A stretch of 64,000 bases of DNA, taken from contig NZ_FQWE01000003.1 of the NCBI RefSeq assembly GCF_900129575.1, positions 372,001-436,000 of the forward strand, written 5' to 3'. Under the pieces are notes generated by a model. The model saw nothing but the letters and a program-made list of their open reading frames with translations. It was not told where the DNA came from and did not search any database. The stretch is from Flavobacterium segetis. Lineage in GTDB: Bacteria > Bacteroidota > Bacteroidia > Flavobacteriales > Flavobacteriaceae. Shown here one piece after another: positions 8,933-17,243 of the stretch. The position numbers and the translations under genes are program-made. Numbering within the stretch: the stretch's first letter is position 1; each line of letters begins with the position of its first letter.

Positions 8933-9192
8933 TAAACAAGTTTTTCGCATACGTGCGCAACTACCGTGATACTTAAAACAAACACAAGCTACAAATTTGT
9001 CACGCCGGAGGCGTCCCACATTAGTTGCTCTCGTGTATTACAACGCTTTGAACATTACAAATTTTATATGACTTAATTCAACAGATAATATACTTAATTA
9101 AAGTCACTCCTGTTTTAGTAAGCCGCGTTGCAAACGCTACGAATTGTTTTTAGAAGGTAAGTAGGCACTCGTTACAAATGAGCGCTAGTGGG
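8933..9192 (+). repeat. 262-bp direct repeat, copy 2
   Basis: Second direct copy, abutting the first. Its last 72 bp (9121-9192) recur in inverted orientation at 10312-10384, on the far side of the lipoprotein/lipase gene pair. It contains ACGCC-GGA-GGCGT near 9001 and GCGTT-GCA-AACGC near 9126. It overlaps the stop codon of the minus-strand lipoprotein gene. Confidence 0.85.
9121..9192 (+). repeat. Left member of a ~72-bp inverted repeat pair around a two-gene cassette
   Basis: The outer 18 bp, AGCCGCGTTGCAAACGCT, are perfectly complementary to AGCGTTTGCAACGCGGCT at the far end of the right member (10312-10384). The inner parts share GTAAGTAGG/CCTACTTAC and ACTCGTT/AACGAGT. Between the two members lie 1119 bp holding the toxin-like and immunity-like genes. 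Confidence 0.75.
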
Positions 9193-9919
9193 TTGATGGC
9201 GCTGGGGCAACATCACCACTATCCATTTTATTTTTCCAGTTTTTGTTTACCATATAAATTACGTATTCGTCAAATGTCTTACAATTATAACAACTACCAA
9301 AAGTACCATCATTATTAAGTGGTTCCATACTTATAAATTTACTGTCATTAATTTTATATTGAACCTTGCTAGAATTAGTAGAAGAGGGTATTTCAATTAA
9401 ATAACCACTAAAAATTTCTTCGATAGCAATTTGTTTCATTAAATCTAAACTCAAAGGAATATGCATATCGTCTTGATAATAGTCGCGAGGAAGGTAGGTT
9501 GTAGATCCTTGAAAAAAATACCATTTTCCTTTTATTTTTACGCCATAAAAATCTTGTATATTATCTCCCGCATCGGTGCCATAGCTTGATCCAAGAGCCA
9601 TGTAACATCTGTCTTTTTTAGCATTAAAGCAAACTAAACTATCAAGTATTAAACTATTTGCAAATTGTCCTGTATATTTTAATTTATTAGTAGTCCAATT
9701 TACTACCGTATCTCTTGCATTATTATATACCTCATAATATTCTTTTTCTCCTACCAATGTTTTTGAAAAGTTAAAGTATAAAGCTCTCTTTTTGTTAGCA
9801 ATTTGCATACGTTTTAGATCAAATTGTTTTTGTTCCTCTTTGTTCAAAACCTTATCCTTGCAAGAAGACAAAAATAATATGATACACAGTACTACAATTT
9901 TAATTCCTTGTTTTAACAT
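9185..9919 (-). CDS. Lipoprotein of unknown function, candidate immunity protein
   Basis: The product has 244 residues with a clear lipoprotein signal (MLKQGIKIVVLCIILFLSSC, lipid-modified Cys then KDK). The mature part contains two Cys-x-x-Cys-like pairs (SCYNCK and ALGSS upstream) and no family I recognise. Its start overlaps the stop of the upstream lipase-like fragment by 20 bp, so the two are translationally coupled. That fits an effector-immunity pair, since immunity proteins against periplasmic phospholipases are often lipoproteins. The last residues and the TAG stop lie inside the left inverted repeat, so the native C-terminus may have been altered by the repeat. The immunity role is inference from context only. 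Confidence 0.6.
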   Translation of the reverse strand: MLKQGIKIVVLCIILFLSSCKDKVLNKEEQKQFDLKRMQIANKKRALYFNFSKTLVGEKEYYEVYNNARDTVVNWTTNKLKYTGQFANSLILDSLVCFNAKKDRCYMALGSSYGTDAGDNIQDFYGVKIKGKWYFFQGSTTYLPRDYYQDDMHIPLSLDLMKQIAIEEIFSGYLIEIPSSTNSSKVQYKINDSKFISMEPLNNDGTFGSCYNCKTFDEYVIYMVNKNWKNKMDSGDVAPAPSTH

Positions 9920-10307
9920 AGCCTTTTTGTTCTTTCGTTATTGTACTAAATATCCAATCATAATTCACTATCGAGTGACTTGCAGTAAATCCTAATTGTT
10001 CTGGTGTTCTTTGTTTTATTGGGATTTTTATTCTCTTTAGATCATCAATACCATTCATAGCGCACTGAGGCGCAACACCATCTTGTATTTCTATAGGATT
10101 TTCTTTAGTCGTTCTTTCGTCACTCCCATATTGCCATGTTCTGTCTTCTAATCCTGATAGGACACTACCTGAGCAGGCATTTTCGGGGGCAAGTACGTAA
10201 TAATTGCCTATAGTTATGCCTTCTTGTTGTAAAACCTCTATCATTCCTAAGCTATAGGCAAACCCCATACTGTGTGCTACGATATCGACTACTCCATTTA
10301 CTGTCAT
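9900..10307 (-). pseudogene. C-terminal fragment of an alpha/beta-hydrolase (lipase-like) toxin domain
   Basis: This is an open frame of 135 residues beginning MTVNGVVDIVAHSMGFAYSL. The AHSMG motif is the nucleophile elbow (GxSxG-like), and ASHSIVNYDWIF near the end could supply the catalytic histidine. In intact lipases 80 or more residues precede the elbow; here only about 12 do. The sequence upstream of the ATG turns directly into the right inverted repeat and meets an in-frame TAG 12 codons before it. The N-terminal part is therefore missing and the reading frame is a remnant. The arrangement, a C-terminal catalytic tip followed by an overlapping lipoprotein gene, matches orphan tips of polymorphic or Rhs-type toxins. 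A functional short protein cannot be excluded. Confidence 0.6.
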
Positions 10308-10311
10308 TTTT

Positions 10312-10384
10312 CCCCTCTGGTGCTCGTTTGCAACGAGTACCTACTTACTTAATCAACGAAAACCACAGCGTTTGCAACGCGGCT
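10312..10384 (-). repeat. Right member of the ~72-bp inverted repeat pair
   Basis: Reverse-complement relative of 9121-9192. It contains two perfect palindromes with three-base loops, CTCGTT-TGC-AACGAG and GCGTT-TGC-AACGC. It begins immediately upstream of the truncated lipase-like frame. Confidence 0.75.
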
Positions 10385-10511
10385 TTATTTAATGCATCAG
10401 TGTTACTTTCATGAATGTCTTTTTAGTACCACGATTCAATTCAACTATAAAGAAAAGAAAAGATTTTTACAAGCGTAAATCTGCGCATTTACTTTTATAA
10501 TCAGGAAAGTT

Positions 10512-11486
10512 TTATACCTCAAATCCTAACTTTTCTCGAACTTTACCCAGTACACCATTGGCGACAGCCGTAGCTTTATCAGCACCTATTTTTAGTAAAG
10601 TATCAACTTCTTGAAAGTTATTCATGTAATGATTGTATTTTTCTCTTTCAGTTTTGAAGGTATGGCAAATGAGTTCATACAAAGCTTGTTTGGCGTGACC
10701 ATAACCGTAATTTCCACCAAGATAATTAGCTGTCATTGTCGCTACTTGTTCTTGGGTGGCTAATAGTTTATAAATTCCAAAAGCATTACAAGATTCAGGA
10801 TTTTTAGGAGCCTCAAGTGGAGTGCTATCTGTTTCTATGCTCATTACTTGCTTGCGCAAAGCTTTGTCATCTAGAAATATATTGATAATATTATTAGCTG
10901 ATTTACTCATTTTTCCGCCATTGGTTCCGGGAATTAGTAAGCCATCTTGTTGTACAATTGCTTCAGGAATTACAAAGGTTTCTCCCATTTGATGGTTGAA
11001 ACGAGAAGCTACGTCACGTGTAATTTCTAAGTGCTGCAATTGGTCTTTTCCTACAGGAACAAACTCTGCATTGTAAAGTAAAATATCTGCAGCCATCAGC
11101 ATTGGATAACTAAATAAACCTGCATTTACATCATCCAATCGATCAGCTTTATCCTTGAACGAATGAGCTAATCGCAAACGCTGAAAAGGAAAAAAACAAC
11201 TTAAATACCAGGATAATTCTGCCGTTTGGGGAACATCAGATTGTCTATAAAAAACTACTTTGTTTACATCCAGACCACAAGCAAGCCAAGCTGCAGCGGT
11301 GCTATAGGTGTTTTCCCGTAATGTTTTCCCATTTTTTATTTGAGTAATGGAGTGTAAATCAGCTATGAAAAGAAAGGATTCGTTTTCTGGTTTATTGGAT
11401 AGTGCTATCGCGGGAATGATTGCGCCAAGTAAGTTTCCTAAATGCGGAGTTCCGGTACTTTGAACGCCAGTAAGTATTTTTGCCAT
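10512..11486 (-). CDS. trpS: Tryptophan--tRNA ligase
   Basis: A class I aminoacyl-tRNA synthetase that charges tRNA-Trp. The 324-residue length is normal for bacterial TrpRS. The ATP-binding HIGH-type motif is PHLGN at residues 14-18 within TGVQSTGTPHLGN, and the KMSKS loop is exactly KMSKS at residues 192-196. The tryptophan pocket region MLMAADILLYNAEFVPVGKD is intact, as is VGKDQLQHLEITRD. The gene appears monocistronic, transcribed divergently from plsC at 11597. No tRNA gene or T-box-like leader is visible beside it. Confidence 0.97.
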   Translation of the reverse strand: MAKILTGVQSTGTPHLGNLLGAIIPAIALSNKPENESFLFIADLHSITQIKNGKTLRENTYSTAAAWLACGLDVNKVVFYRQSDVPQTAELSWYLSCFFPFQRLRLAHSFKDKADRLDDVNAGLFSYPMLMAADILLYNAEFVPVGKDQLQHLEITRDVASRFNHQMGETFVIPEAIVQQDGLLIPGTNGGKMSKSANNIINIFLDDKALRKQVMSIETDSTPLEAPKNPESCNAFGIYKLLATQEQVATMTANYLGGNYGYGHAKQALYELICHTFKTEREKYNHYMNNFQEVDTLLKIGADKATAVANGVLGKVREKLGFEV

Positions 11487-11583
11487 TGTATTTTATATGA
11501 TGCACAAAGTTCGTGAAGTTTTTTATTTTTTACTGCAAATTAGCAAATTTTAAAAATCAGTCTTTTTTATTATTCTGATTTCA

Positions 11584-11591
11584 TACTTTTG
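11584..11591 (+). promoter_or_regulatory. Promoter -7 element of plsC, nearly leaderless
   Basis: TACTTTTG fits TAnnTTTG and ends five bases before the ATG at 11597. No clear upstream TTG is seen at the usual distance. Confidence 0.45.
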
Positions 11592-11596
11592 GCGTT

Positions 11597-12358
11597 ATGA
11601 GAGCACTAAAAATTATTTTTTGGACATTATGGCGCATTTGGTTTTACATACTAATGACTTTTCCCATACTTATTATGTTTCCTTTTTTAGTGCTGTCAAT
11701 ACTAAAAGAAAGTGGCTATCCGTATTTTTTTAAAATGGCGAGAATTTGGGCAAAAATTATTCTTTTTGGAATGGGATTTCGATATAAAATTGATAAAAGC
11801 CAAGAAATGGAGTTGGGTAAAAGCTACATGATAGTTGCTAATCATACATCGATGGCAGATATAATGCTGATGCTTGTTTTAACCAAAAACCCATTTGTAT
11901 TTGTGGGTAAAAAAGAATTATCTAAAGTTCCGATATTTGGTTTTTTCTATAAGAGGACTTGTATTTTAGTGGATAGAGGCTCTTCAAAAAGTCGAATGGA
12001 AGTTTTTGACCGTGCTCAAAAAAGAATTAATCAAGGGTTAAGCATTTGTATTTTTCCAGAAGGAGGTGTGCCCGATGATGAAGCTATTTTGCTAGATACT
12101 TTTAAAGATGGTGCTTTTAGATTAGCCCTTGAACATGAAATTCCAATTGCACCCATAACATTTGCGGATAACAAAAAGAGATTCTCTTATACTTTTTTAA
12201 GTGGAAGTCCCGGTTTAATGCGCGTGAAAATGCATAATCATGTCTCAACAGTAGGAAAAACGGCAGTTGATCGAAAAAATATACGCGATGAAGTACGTGA
12301 TATAATACACACACAGTTAGTAGCTTTTGCAAAGAAATCGTCTAAAAACTATAGCTAA
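11597..12358 (+). CDS. plsC: 1-acyl-sn-glycerol-3-phosphate acyltransferase (PlsC family)
   Basis: A membrane enzyme of 253 residues that acylates lysophosphatidic acid to phosphatidic acid in phospholipid synthesis. An N-terminal hydrophobic segment (about residues 5-35) anchors it. The acyltransferase block I is NHTSMAD (HX4D), near residue 84. Block III is FPEGGV, near residue 154, with PIAPITF as block IV. A second family member lies at 48588. The 3' end overlaps the convergent gene at 12342 by 17 bp, so the two transcripts are antisense to each other there. Confidence 0.9.
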   Translation: MRALKIIFWTLWRIWFYILMTFPILIMFPFLVLSILKESGYPYFFKMARIWAKIILFGMGFRYKIDKSQEMELGKSYMIVANHTSMADIMLMLVLTKNPFVFVGKKELSKVPIFGFFYKRTCILVDRGSSKSRMEVFDRAQKRINQGLSICIFPEGGVPDDEAILLDTFKDGAFRLALEHEIPIAPITFADNKKRFSYTFLSGSPGLMRVKMHNHVSTVGKTAVDRKNIRDEVRDIIHTQLVAFAKKSSKNYS

Positions 12359-13769
12359 TTCCCGAGTATAACCCAATAAGAATTGGTGGAGTTGAATTAG
12401 CTTTATTGGAGAAGGTATTCATTTGATATTTTATCATTGGTTCAAAATTGAATTGGAATGATTTTACAAACTTATAATTAAAACCGATTCCAATATTGCT
12501 ACTAAAATGAGTACTATTCAAGTTATTAGCTTGACCTATTTGTTGATTTGTTTCTGATGAAATTAACGCTATTTTATTAGTGTCTAAAAGTAAAGTACTA
12601 ACACCACCTATTACATGAATACCTACCTTTTTATCTAAAAGAGAATATGATATTTCAAGAGGTATTTCGTAATAACTCATGCTTTGATTAATAGTTCCCG
12701 TATTAGTTTTTTGTAAATTCCTTTCGAATGTCATTAGCGAACTCTTGCCTGCGTTGCTGCTAATTTCTACCGTAGCGTTGTTAAATTTTACATTCGCTAA
12801 TGACATAGCATTTAAACCTGCTGAGTAAGTAACGTTGTTCGTATTATATCCAACAGCAATTTTATTGATTCCTGAGCGAATTGTGAATTTTTTGTTCAGT
12901 GCATAATTTACGCGTATGCCATAACTTAATTTGTTGTCAGTGGTTTTAGCATTTTCTGAAAATTGAGGATCAATATTTACGGCATTTGAGTTAGTAAAGA
13001 GTGCTGCGACAGTTGGCGTAACCTGCCACTTATTTTTTACAACAGTTACAACTATATCCTCTTTTGTTGTTTTCTTCTTTAAAACAGCTTCCAGTTCGTT
13101 TTCCGGCTCGCCATTTGAATTGTTTTCTGGAGTAGGATTAACTTTGGCAAGAGCCAAAATACCTTTTTCAATAGCTACACTTTTTTTATTCTCTAAAATA
13201 ATTCGATTTTGCACAACAAAGTTCTTTTCAACAGGATTCTTATCATTGATAAAGAGTTCGTTTTTACTATTTGTAGCTGGGTCGTTCTCTGGTTTTATCG
13301 ATTGATGATTTTTACGGTTATAAAGCGAAGCACTTTTTTGATTAGAATTTTTAAAAAATACGGTTTCTGCTTTCCTAAGTGTTGTATTTTGTTTCTCATC
13401 TTCTTTGATTGTTTGAAGGTTGTTTTTTACAATTTTATACTTATTTTTTAGATCATTACTTTTTTCAATTTCTTTATTTTGTTTAGAAACACTGTCGATT
13501 AGTTGTTTTTTAGAATTAGTAGTTTTAGAATCGATAACAATCTTATTTATAATCTCATTATTAGATTGATACATTGTGTTCAATGCGAGTAAACCAAATA
13601 AAAGTGTTACTGCAATACCAGCATATTTTAACCAAATCGGAATTATTTTGCGTTCTTTTTTTTCCATTAAACCTGCTTGGATAATGCACCAAGTTTGATC
13701 ATTAGGTTTTGCTTCAAAATCTTTAAATTGCTCTTGAAACAATCGGTCTATATTTTTACTATTTTTCAT
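12342..13769 (-). CDS. Membrane-anchored beta-barrel-like protein, putative anti-sigma partner
   Basis: This 475-residue protein starts 4 bp inside the upstream ECF sigma gene (ATGA overlap). The N-terminal ~45 residues are polar and cytoplasmic in character (IDRLFQEQFKDFEAKPNDQT). A single membrane helix follows (WLKYAAG-type, IWLKYAGIAVTLLFGLLAL, about residues 44-62). Next comes a long Lys/Asn/Glu-rich stretch, then from about residue 270 alternating strands of the outer-membrane beta-barrel_2 kind ending in a terminal Phe (YSGISYSF). The topology suggests a sigma regulator reaching from cytoplasm to periplasm, but no classical anti-sigma motif is visible. Confidence in the coding call is high; the function is inferred from coupling to the sigma gene. 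Confidence 0.75.
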   Translation of the reverse strand: MKNSKNIDRLFQEQFKDFEAKPNDQTWCIIQAGLMEKKERKIIPIWLKYAGIAVTLLFGLLALNTMYQSNNEIINKIVIDSKTTNSKKQLIDSVSKQNKEIEKSNDLKNKYKIVKNNLQTIKEDEKQNTTLRKAETVFFKNSNQKSASLYNRKNHQSIKPENDPATNSKNELFINDKNPVEKNFVVQNRIILENKKSVAIEKGILALAKVNPTPENNSNGEPENELEAVLKKKTTKEDIVVTVVKNKWQVTPTVAALFTNSNAVNIDPQFSENAKTTDNKLSYGIRVNYALNKKFTIRSGINKIAVGYNTNNVTYSAGLNAMSLANVKFNNATVEISSNAGKSSLMTFERNLQKTNTGTINQSMSYYEIPLEISYSLLDKKVGIHVIGGVSTLLLDTNKIALISSETNQQIGQANNLNSTHFSSNIGIGFNYKFVKSFQFNFEPMIKYQMNTFSNKANSTPPILIGLYSGISYSF

Positions 13770-14308
13770 TTTGCCGATGATTCGAAATTAATTTCTGTTA
13801 ATTTTTCAATTTTTTCCTTCAAGATTAATCGTGCTCTAAAAAGATTTGATTTGGTTGTGCCAGTTGAAATTTTAAGCATTTCGCTAATTTCTTTATGAGA
13901 ATATCCATCAAGAACGTATAAGCTGAAAACAATACGGTATTGGTCTGGTAGTTCTTGTATGATTTGGAGAAGGTATTCTAGCGATATTTTTTCATCATCT
14001 ATTTCAACAGCTACGTCAGCGATGTGATCCTCTATTATTTCAAGAAAACGTATATCTTTTAGACGTAAAAGTGCATTATTAATTAGAATTCTTTTAGCCC
14101 AACCCTCAAAGGAACCTTTTCCGCTGTATTGCTCAATTTTTTTGAAAATGATGATGAAACCATCTTGTAAATTATCTTGTGCATCATCATAATTACGAGA
14201 ATATTTAAGGCAAACCCCAAAAAACTTTTTAGCAAACAATTGATACAATTGTTCTTGAGCTTTGGGGTGGTTCTTTTTACAGTCAGCAATTATTTGTTCT
14301 AATGCCAC
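13766..14308 (-). CDS. ECF-type RNA polymerase sigma-70 factor
   Basis: The 180-residue product has region 2 (AQEQLYQLFAKKFFGVCLKY then DDAQDNLQDGFIIIFKKI) near residues 16-65. Region 4 is near residues 115-165 (LPDQYRIVFSLYVLDGYSHK then EISEMLKISTGTTKSNLFRA). This is the usual size and layout for ECF factors, which redirect RNA polymerase to stress or envelope genes. It is followed, with a 4-bp overlap, by a membrane protein likely to regulate it, and preceded 11 bp upstream by a lipoprotein gene. The three genes form a minus-strand operon. The target promoters are unknown. Confidence 0.92.
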   Translation of the reverse strand: MALEQIIADCKKNHPKAQEQLYQLFAKKFFGVCLKYSRNYDDAQDNLQDGFIIIFKKIEQYSGKGSFEGWAKRILINNALLRLKDIRFLEIIEDHIADVAVEIDDEKISLEYLLQIIQELPDQYRIVFSLYVLDGYSHKEISEMLKISTGTTKSNLFRARLILKEKIEKLTEINFESSAK

Positions 14309-14319
14309 ACGATTTTTTA

Positions 14320-14733
14320 TTAAGGAACAACTTGTATTTCAACGTTTTCAAATAAATCTTTGTCAGCAGCATCTTTACCTTTATAAAACTTAAAAATGTA
14401 AGATCCATTCGAAGTAACTAAGAAGTTAAATGAAACTTCAGATAGTGGTGGAACCTCAGTGGTGCAAACTTGATTTGTATTTACGGCAGTTTGTATTGCA
14501 ATTGTTCTTGTATTTAAATCTTTATCATAATAAATTCCTTGATAGAGATGACACGAAGTTGGTCTCTGGTATTTTAATTTAATGTTGTACGTTTCACCTA
14601 ATTTAAAGTTGTCAGGTAGCGTGTAGCTTTCTACTGCTAACACATTGTATGTGTAATTCTCTCTCTCATTATTATCATTACTACAACTAAATAGCGTAGC
14701 AACAAAAATTAAAAGTACTGCAAATTTTTTCAT
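14320..14733 (-). CDS. Small lipoprotein of unknown function, first gene of the ECF operon
   Basis: The product has 137 residues with a lipoprotein signal (MKKFAVLLIFVATLFSC, Cys then SNDNN). The mature part, about 115 residues, is predicted to be mostly beta-strand and resembles no family I can name; it has two cysteines (TSCHLY and QVCTTE). The gene lies 11 bp upstream of the ECF sigma factor on the same strand, so the pair is probably co-transcribed. It might be part of the signal-sensing side of that system; this is inference from position. Confidence 0.75.
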   Translation of the reverse strand: MKKFAVLLIFVATLFSCSNDNNERENYTYNVLAVESYTLPDNFKLGETYNIKLKYQRPTSCHLYQGIYYDKDLNTRTIAIQTAVNTNQVCTTEVPPLSEVSFNFLVTSNGSYIFKFYKGKDAADKDLFENVEIQVVP

Positions 14734-15059
14734 TTCATTTTCATTTAAAAGTTAATTATTTCGCGATCACTTTATCAAGAGAAGAAATTATCAAAAAGGT
14801 TGCTTAAATTATAAATTTTTTAGATCAAAGTATGCGAGATACGTTTGTCAATATAAATTACAACAACAACATCAATTTAAATAATATACCACTTCATTTT
14901 TGAATATCCCGTAAAAGACTGTTGATTTTTGTCTGGTTGAGCGGAGTCGAAACCCTTTGTGCAAGTCCTGCATAATCTCGATTACGCTCGATTTGACACA
15001 AAACACAACAGTAAATTTAAAACACAATTAGTTTTATTGATTGGTCTTCATAAATAATC
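14734..15059. other. Spacer between the ECF operon and recA, with one palindromic insert
   Basis: No gene. The 14918-15012 palindrome-bounded insert and the recA terminator account for most of the recognisable structure; the remainder is AT-rich upstream sequence of the lipoprotein gene. Confidence 0.6.
14918..15012. repeat. 95-bp element bounded by inverted ACTGTTG/CAACAGT ends
   Basis: ACTGTTG (14918-14924) pairs with CAACAGT (15006-15012), and TTTTGTC just inside pairs imperfectly with GACACAAAA. The interior contains GGTTGAGCGGAGTCGAAACC, a motif I associate with dispersed repeats in Flavobacterium intergenic regions. Only one copy is in the window. Confidence 0.5.
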
Positions 15060-15091
15060 AAAAAAAATGCCCGAAAAGTTTTCGGGCATTT
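15060..15091 (-). terminator. Rho-independent terminator of recA
   Basis: AAATGCCCGAAAA and TTTTCGGGCATTT form a 13-bp perfect palindrome around one base. On the minus strand it is followed by a run of T residues. It lies 24 bp after the recA stop. Confidence 0.88.
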
Positions 15092-15114
15092 AAATTTTTC
15101 ATTGTATCAACTAG

Positions 15115-16122
15115 TTATGCATCAGCGAGTTCTTTTATTTTAGCTTTTATTTTCACTTCTAATTCGTCAGCTAATTCTGGATTGTCTTTTATTAAAGATT
15201 TCACGGCATCACGACCTTGTCCTAATTTGGTTTCACCGTAACTAAACCAAGAACCTGCTTTTTTAATAATTTCAAATTCTACCGCAAGATCTAGAATTTC
15301 TCCTGTTTTAGAGATTCCTTCACCGTACATGATGTCAAATTCAGCAATTTTAAATGGTGGCGCAACTTTGTTTTTCACCACTTTTACTTTAGTTCTGTTT
15401 CCTAGTACATTATCACCATCTTTAATTTGAGTGGAACGACGGATATCTAAACGCACAGAAGCATAAAATTTTAAAGCATTTCCACCGGTTGTTGTTTCAG
15501 GGTTACCAAACATTACACCTATTTTCTCTCTTAACTGGTTAATAAAGAAAACGGTACAATTCGTTTTACTAATAGTTCCAGTTAATTTTCGAAGTGCTTG
15601 TGACATTAAACGAGCGTGAAGTCCCATTTTAGAATCTCCCATTTCGCCTTCAATCTCACTTTTAGGAGTCAACGCAGCAACTGAGTCAATTACAACAATA
15701 TCAATTGCGCCTGAACGAATTAAGTTTTCAGCAATTTCTAGTGCTTGTTCTCCATTGTCTGGTTGAGAGATGATGAGGTTCTCAATGTCTACGCCTAATT
15801 TTTCAGCATAATTTCTATCAAATGCGTGCTCTGCATCAATAAAAGCGGCAATACCTCCTGCTTTTTGAGCTTCTGCAATTGCGTGAAGTGTCAAAGTAGT
15901 TTTACCAGAAGATTCCGGTCCATATATTTCAATAATTCTACCTCTAGGATACCCATTTACTCCTAAAGCTAAATCGATTCCTAACGATCCTGACGAAATA
16001 GTTTCTACTTCAACAATAGCTTTATCGCCCATTTTCATTACCGTACCTTTACCGTAGGTTTTGTCTAATTTATCAAGCGTTAATTGTAACGCTTTTAATT
16101 TAGATTCTTTCTCTGAACTCAT
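15115..16122 (-). CDS. recA: Recombinase RecA
   Basis: Forms ATP-dependent filaments on single-stranded DNA for homologous recombination and SOS induction. Walker A is GPESSGKTT near residue 67, and Walker B and the conserved [18 protein letters not shown] and [15 protein letters not shown] blocks are all present. With the start [13 protein letters not shown] at 16122 the protein is 335 residues, the normal length. The frame is open to 16257 with an alternative ATG at 16146, but those extra residues ([10 protein letters not shown] and so on) do not belong to the family. The gene stands alone with its own terminator. Confidence 0.97.
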   Translation of the reverse strand: MSSEKESKLKALQLTLDKLDKTYGKGTVMKMGDKAIVEVETISSGSLGIDLALGVNGYPRGRIIEIYGPESSGKTTLTLHAIAEAQKAGGIAAFIDAEHAFDRNYAEKLGVDIENLIISQPDNGEQALEIAENLIRSGAIDIVVIDSVAALTPKSEIEGEMGDSKMGLHARLMSQALRKLTGTISKTNCTVFFINQLREKIGVMFGNPETTTGGNALKFYASVRLDIRRSTQIKDGDNVLGNRTKVKVVKNKVAPPFKIAEFDIMYGEGISKTGEILDLAVEFEIIKKAGSWFSYGETKLGQGRDAVKSLIKDNPELADELEVKIKAKIKELADA

Positions 16123-16313
16123 CTGTTCTTTTACCTTTTCTTTCATCAAGTGTATTATTTTATAACTGTAAGAAACTGACAGGTTGTTATTTATCCTTAA
16201 ATTTCTAAATGTGTATGTTAAATTTATTTTCGTAAAAATACTTCTTTTTTTAATCAAAAAAATCTCTTTCTAGAATATTTTTAATTATTCGAATAGTGAT
16301 AAATCGAGAATTT

Positions 16314-16823
16314 TTAAATAAACAATGCTTTCAATTCAGTAGCATCATGTGGATTCATTTTTCCGGCAATGACTAAACTAAGTTGTTTGCGTCTTAATGC
16401 TGCTTCATATCGTTGTTTTTCTAATTCTGTTTCAGGAATTAACTGCGGTACTTCAACAGGTCGTCCAGTATCATCAACAGCAACAAAGGTATAAATGGCT
16501 TCATTAGCCTTTGTTTTATTACCTGATTCTCTATCTTCTACCCAAATGTCGATGAAAATTTCCATCGAACTTTTGAATGCGCGCGAAACTTTGGCTTCGA
16601 CCGTAACAACACTTCCTAATGGAATTGCTCTATTAAAGGCGACGTGATTTACAGATGCTGTAACTACAATTCTACGAGAATGTCTTCTTGCTGAGATGCT
16701 TGCCGCTCGATCCATTCTGGCTAATAATTCGCCACCAAAAAGATTATTTAAAGGATTTGTTTCACTTGGTAAAACTAAATCTGTCAATATCGTTAAGGAT
16801 TCTGAAGGGTGTTTTGGTGTCAT
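16314..16823 (-). CDS. Acyl-CoA thioesterase, hotdog fold (YciA/ACOT type)
   Basis: The 169-residue single hotdog-domain enzyme hydrolyses acyl-CoA to free acid and CoA. Family signatures are NPLNNLFGGELLARMD, with the active-site region GGELLARMDRAASISARRHS, and VTASVNHVAF. The ATG at 16823 (MTPKHPSES) is chosen over one at 16859, which would overlap the upstream DoxX gene and add twelve residues without resemblance. It is the last gene of a minus-strand run holB, doxX-like, thioesterase. The acyl-chain preference cannot be read from the sequence. Confidence 0.88.
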   Translation of the reverse strand: MTPKHPSESLTILTDLVLPSETNPLNNLFGGELLARMDRAASISARRHSRRIVVTASVNHVAFNRAIPLGSVVTVEAKVSRAFKSSMEIFIDIWVEDRESGNKTKANEAIYTFVAVDDTGRPVEVPQLIPETELEKQRYEAALRRKQLSLVIAGKMNPHDATELKALFI

Positions 16824-16849
16824 TTTTAATTTTTTATAATAATTAATTT

Positions 16850-17239
16850 TTATTTCCAATTTAATAAATAAACGGCCATTATTGCTGGCATAAAATAGAT
16901 AACAATTGTTTTTGCTCCATCATAATCCTTAGCTAATCGCTGACCAAACAGCAACATTAATAAGGTTACACAGGAAAAAACAGCTCCATAGAAACCAAAA
17001 ACTTTTCCTCGGCTAACTAATAACTCTATACAGCCTACAACGCAAAGAATTCCCGAAATTAGTTCTAAAACAAGGATGTTTGCTAGCGCTAATGGCACTT
17101 GATTTTTTAGTGGAGTTTTTGCAAAATGACCTTTCAACCAGCTCAAATTGTCTTTCCAGTAAAATAGTTTGTCATAACCAGATTGAAGGAAAGTAATGGC
17201 TAGAAAAATTAATAATAAAATTGAAGTAATGTTTGACAT
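16850..17239 (-). CDS. DoxX-like four-helix membrane protein
   Basis: The 129-residue product has four hydrophobic segments: about residues 5-20, 48-70, 75-98 and 108-126. The arrangement (LQSGYDKLFYWKDNLSWLKG) is seen in the DoxX-like family of small inner-membrane proteins, whose biochemical role is unclear. It starts 4 bp after the stop of the DNA polymerase delta-prime gene and is likely co-transcribed with it. No catalytic residues can be named. Confidence 0.75.
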   Translation of the reverse strand: MSNITSILLLIFLAITFLQSGYDKLFYWKDNLSWLKGHFAKTPLKNQVPLALANILVLELISGILCVVGCIELLVSRGKVFGFYGAVFSCVTLLMLLFGQRLAKDYDGAKTIVIYFMPAIMAVYLLNWK

Positions 17240-17243
17240 AAGT

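Noticed and set aside
8335..8935. Two plus-strand open frames of 85 and 102 codons
   Set aside because: They lie across palindromic elements and direct repeats, lack family resemblance and start context, and one simply reads through repeat copy 1.
16123..16257. N-terminal extension of RecA
   Set aside because: The extra 45 residues do not belong to the RecA family; the start at 16122 gives the usual length.
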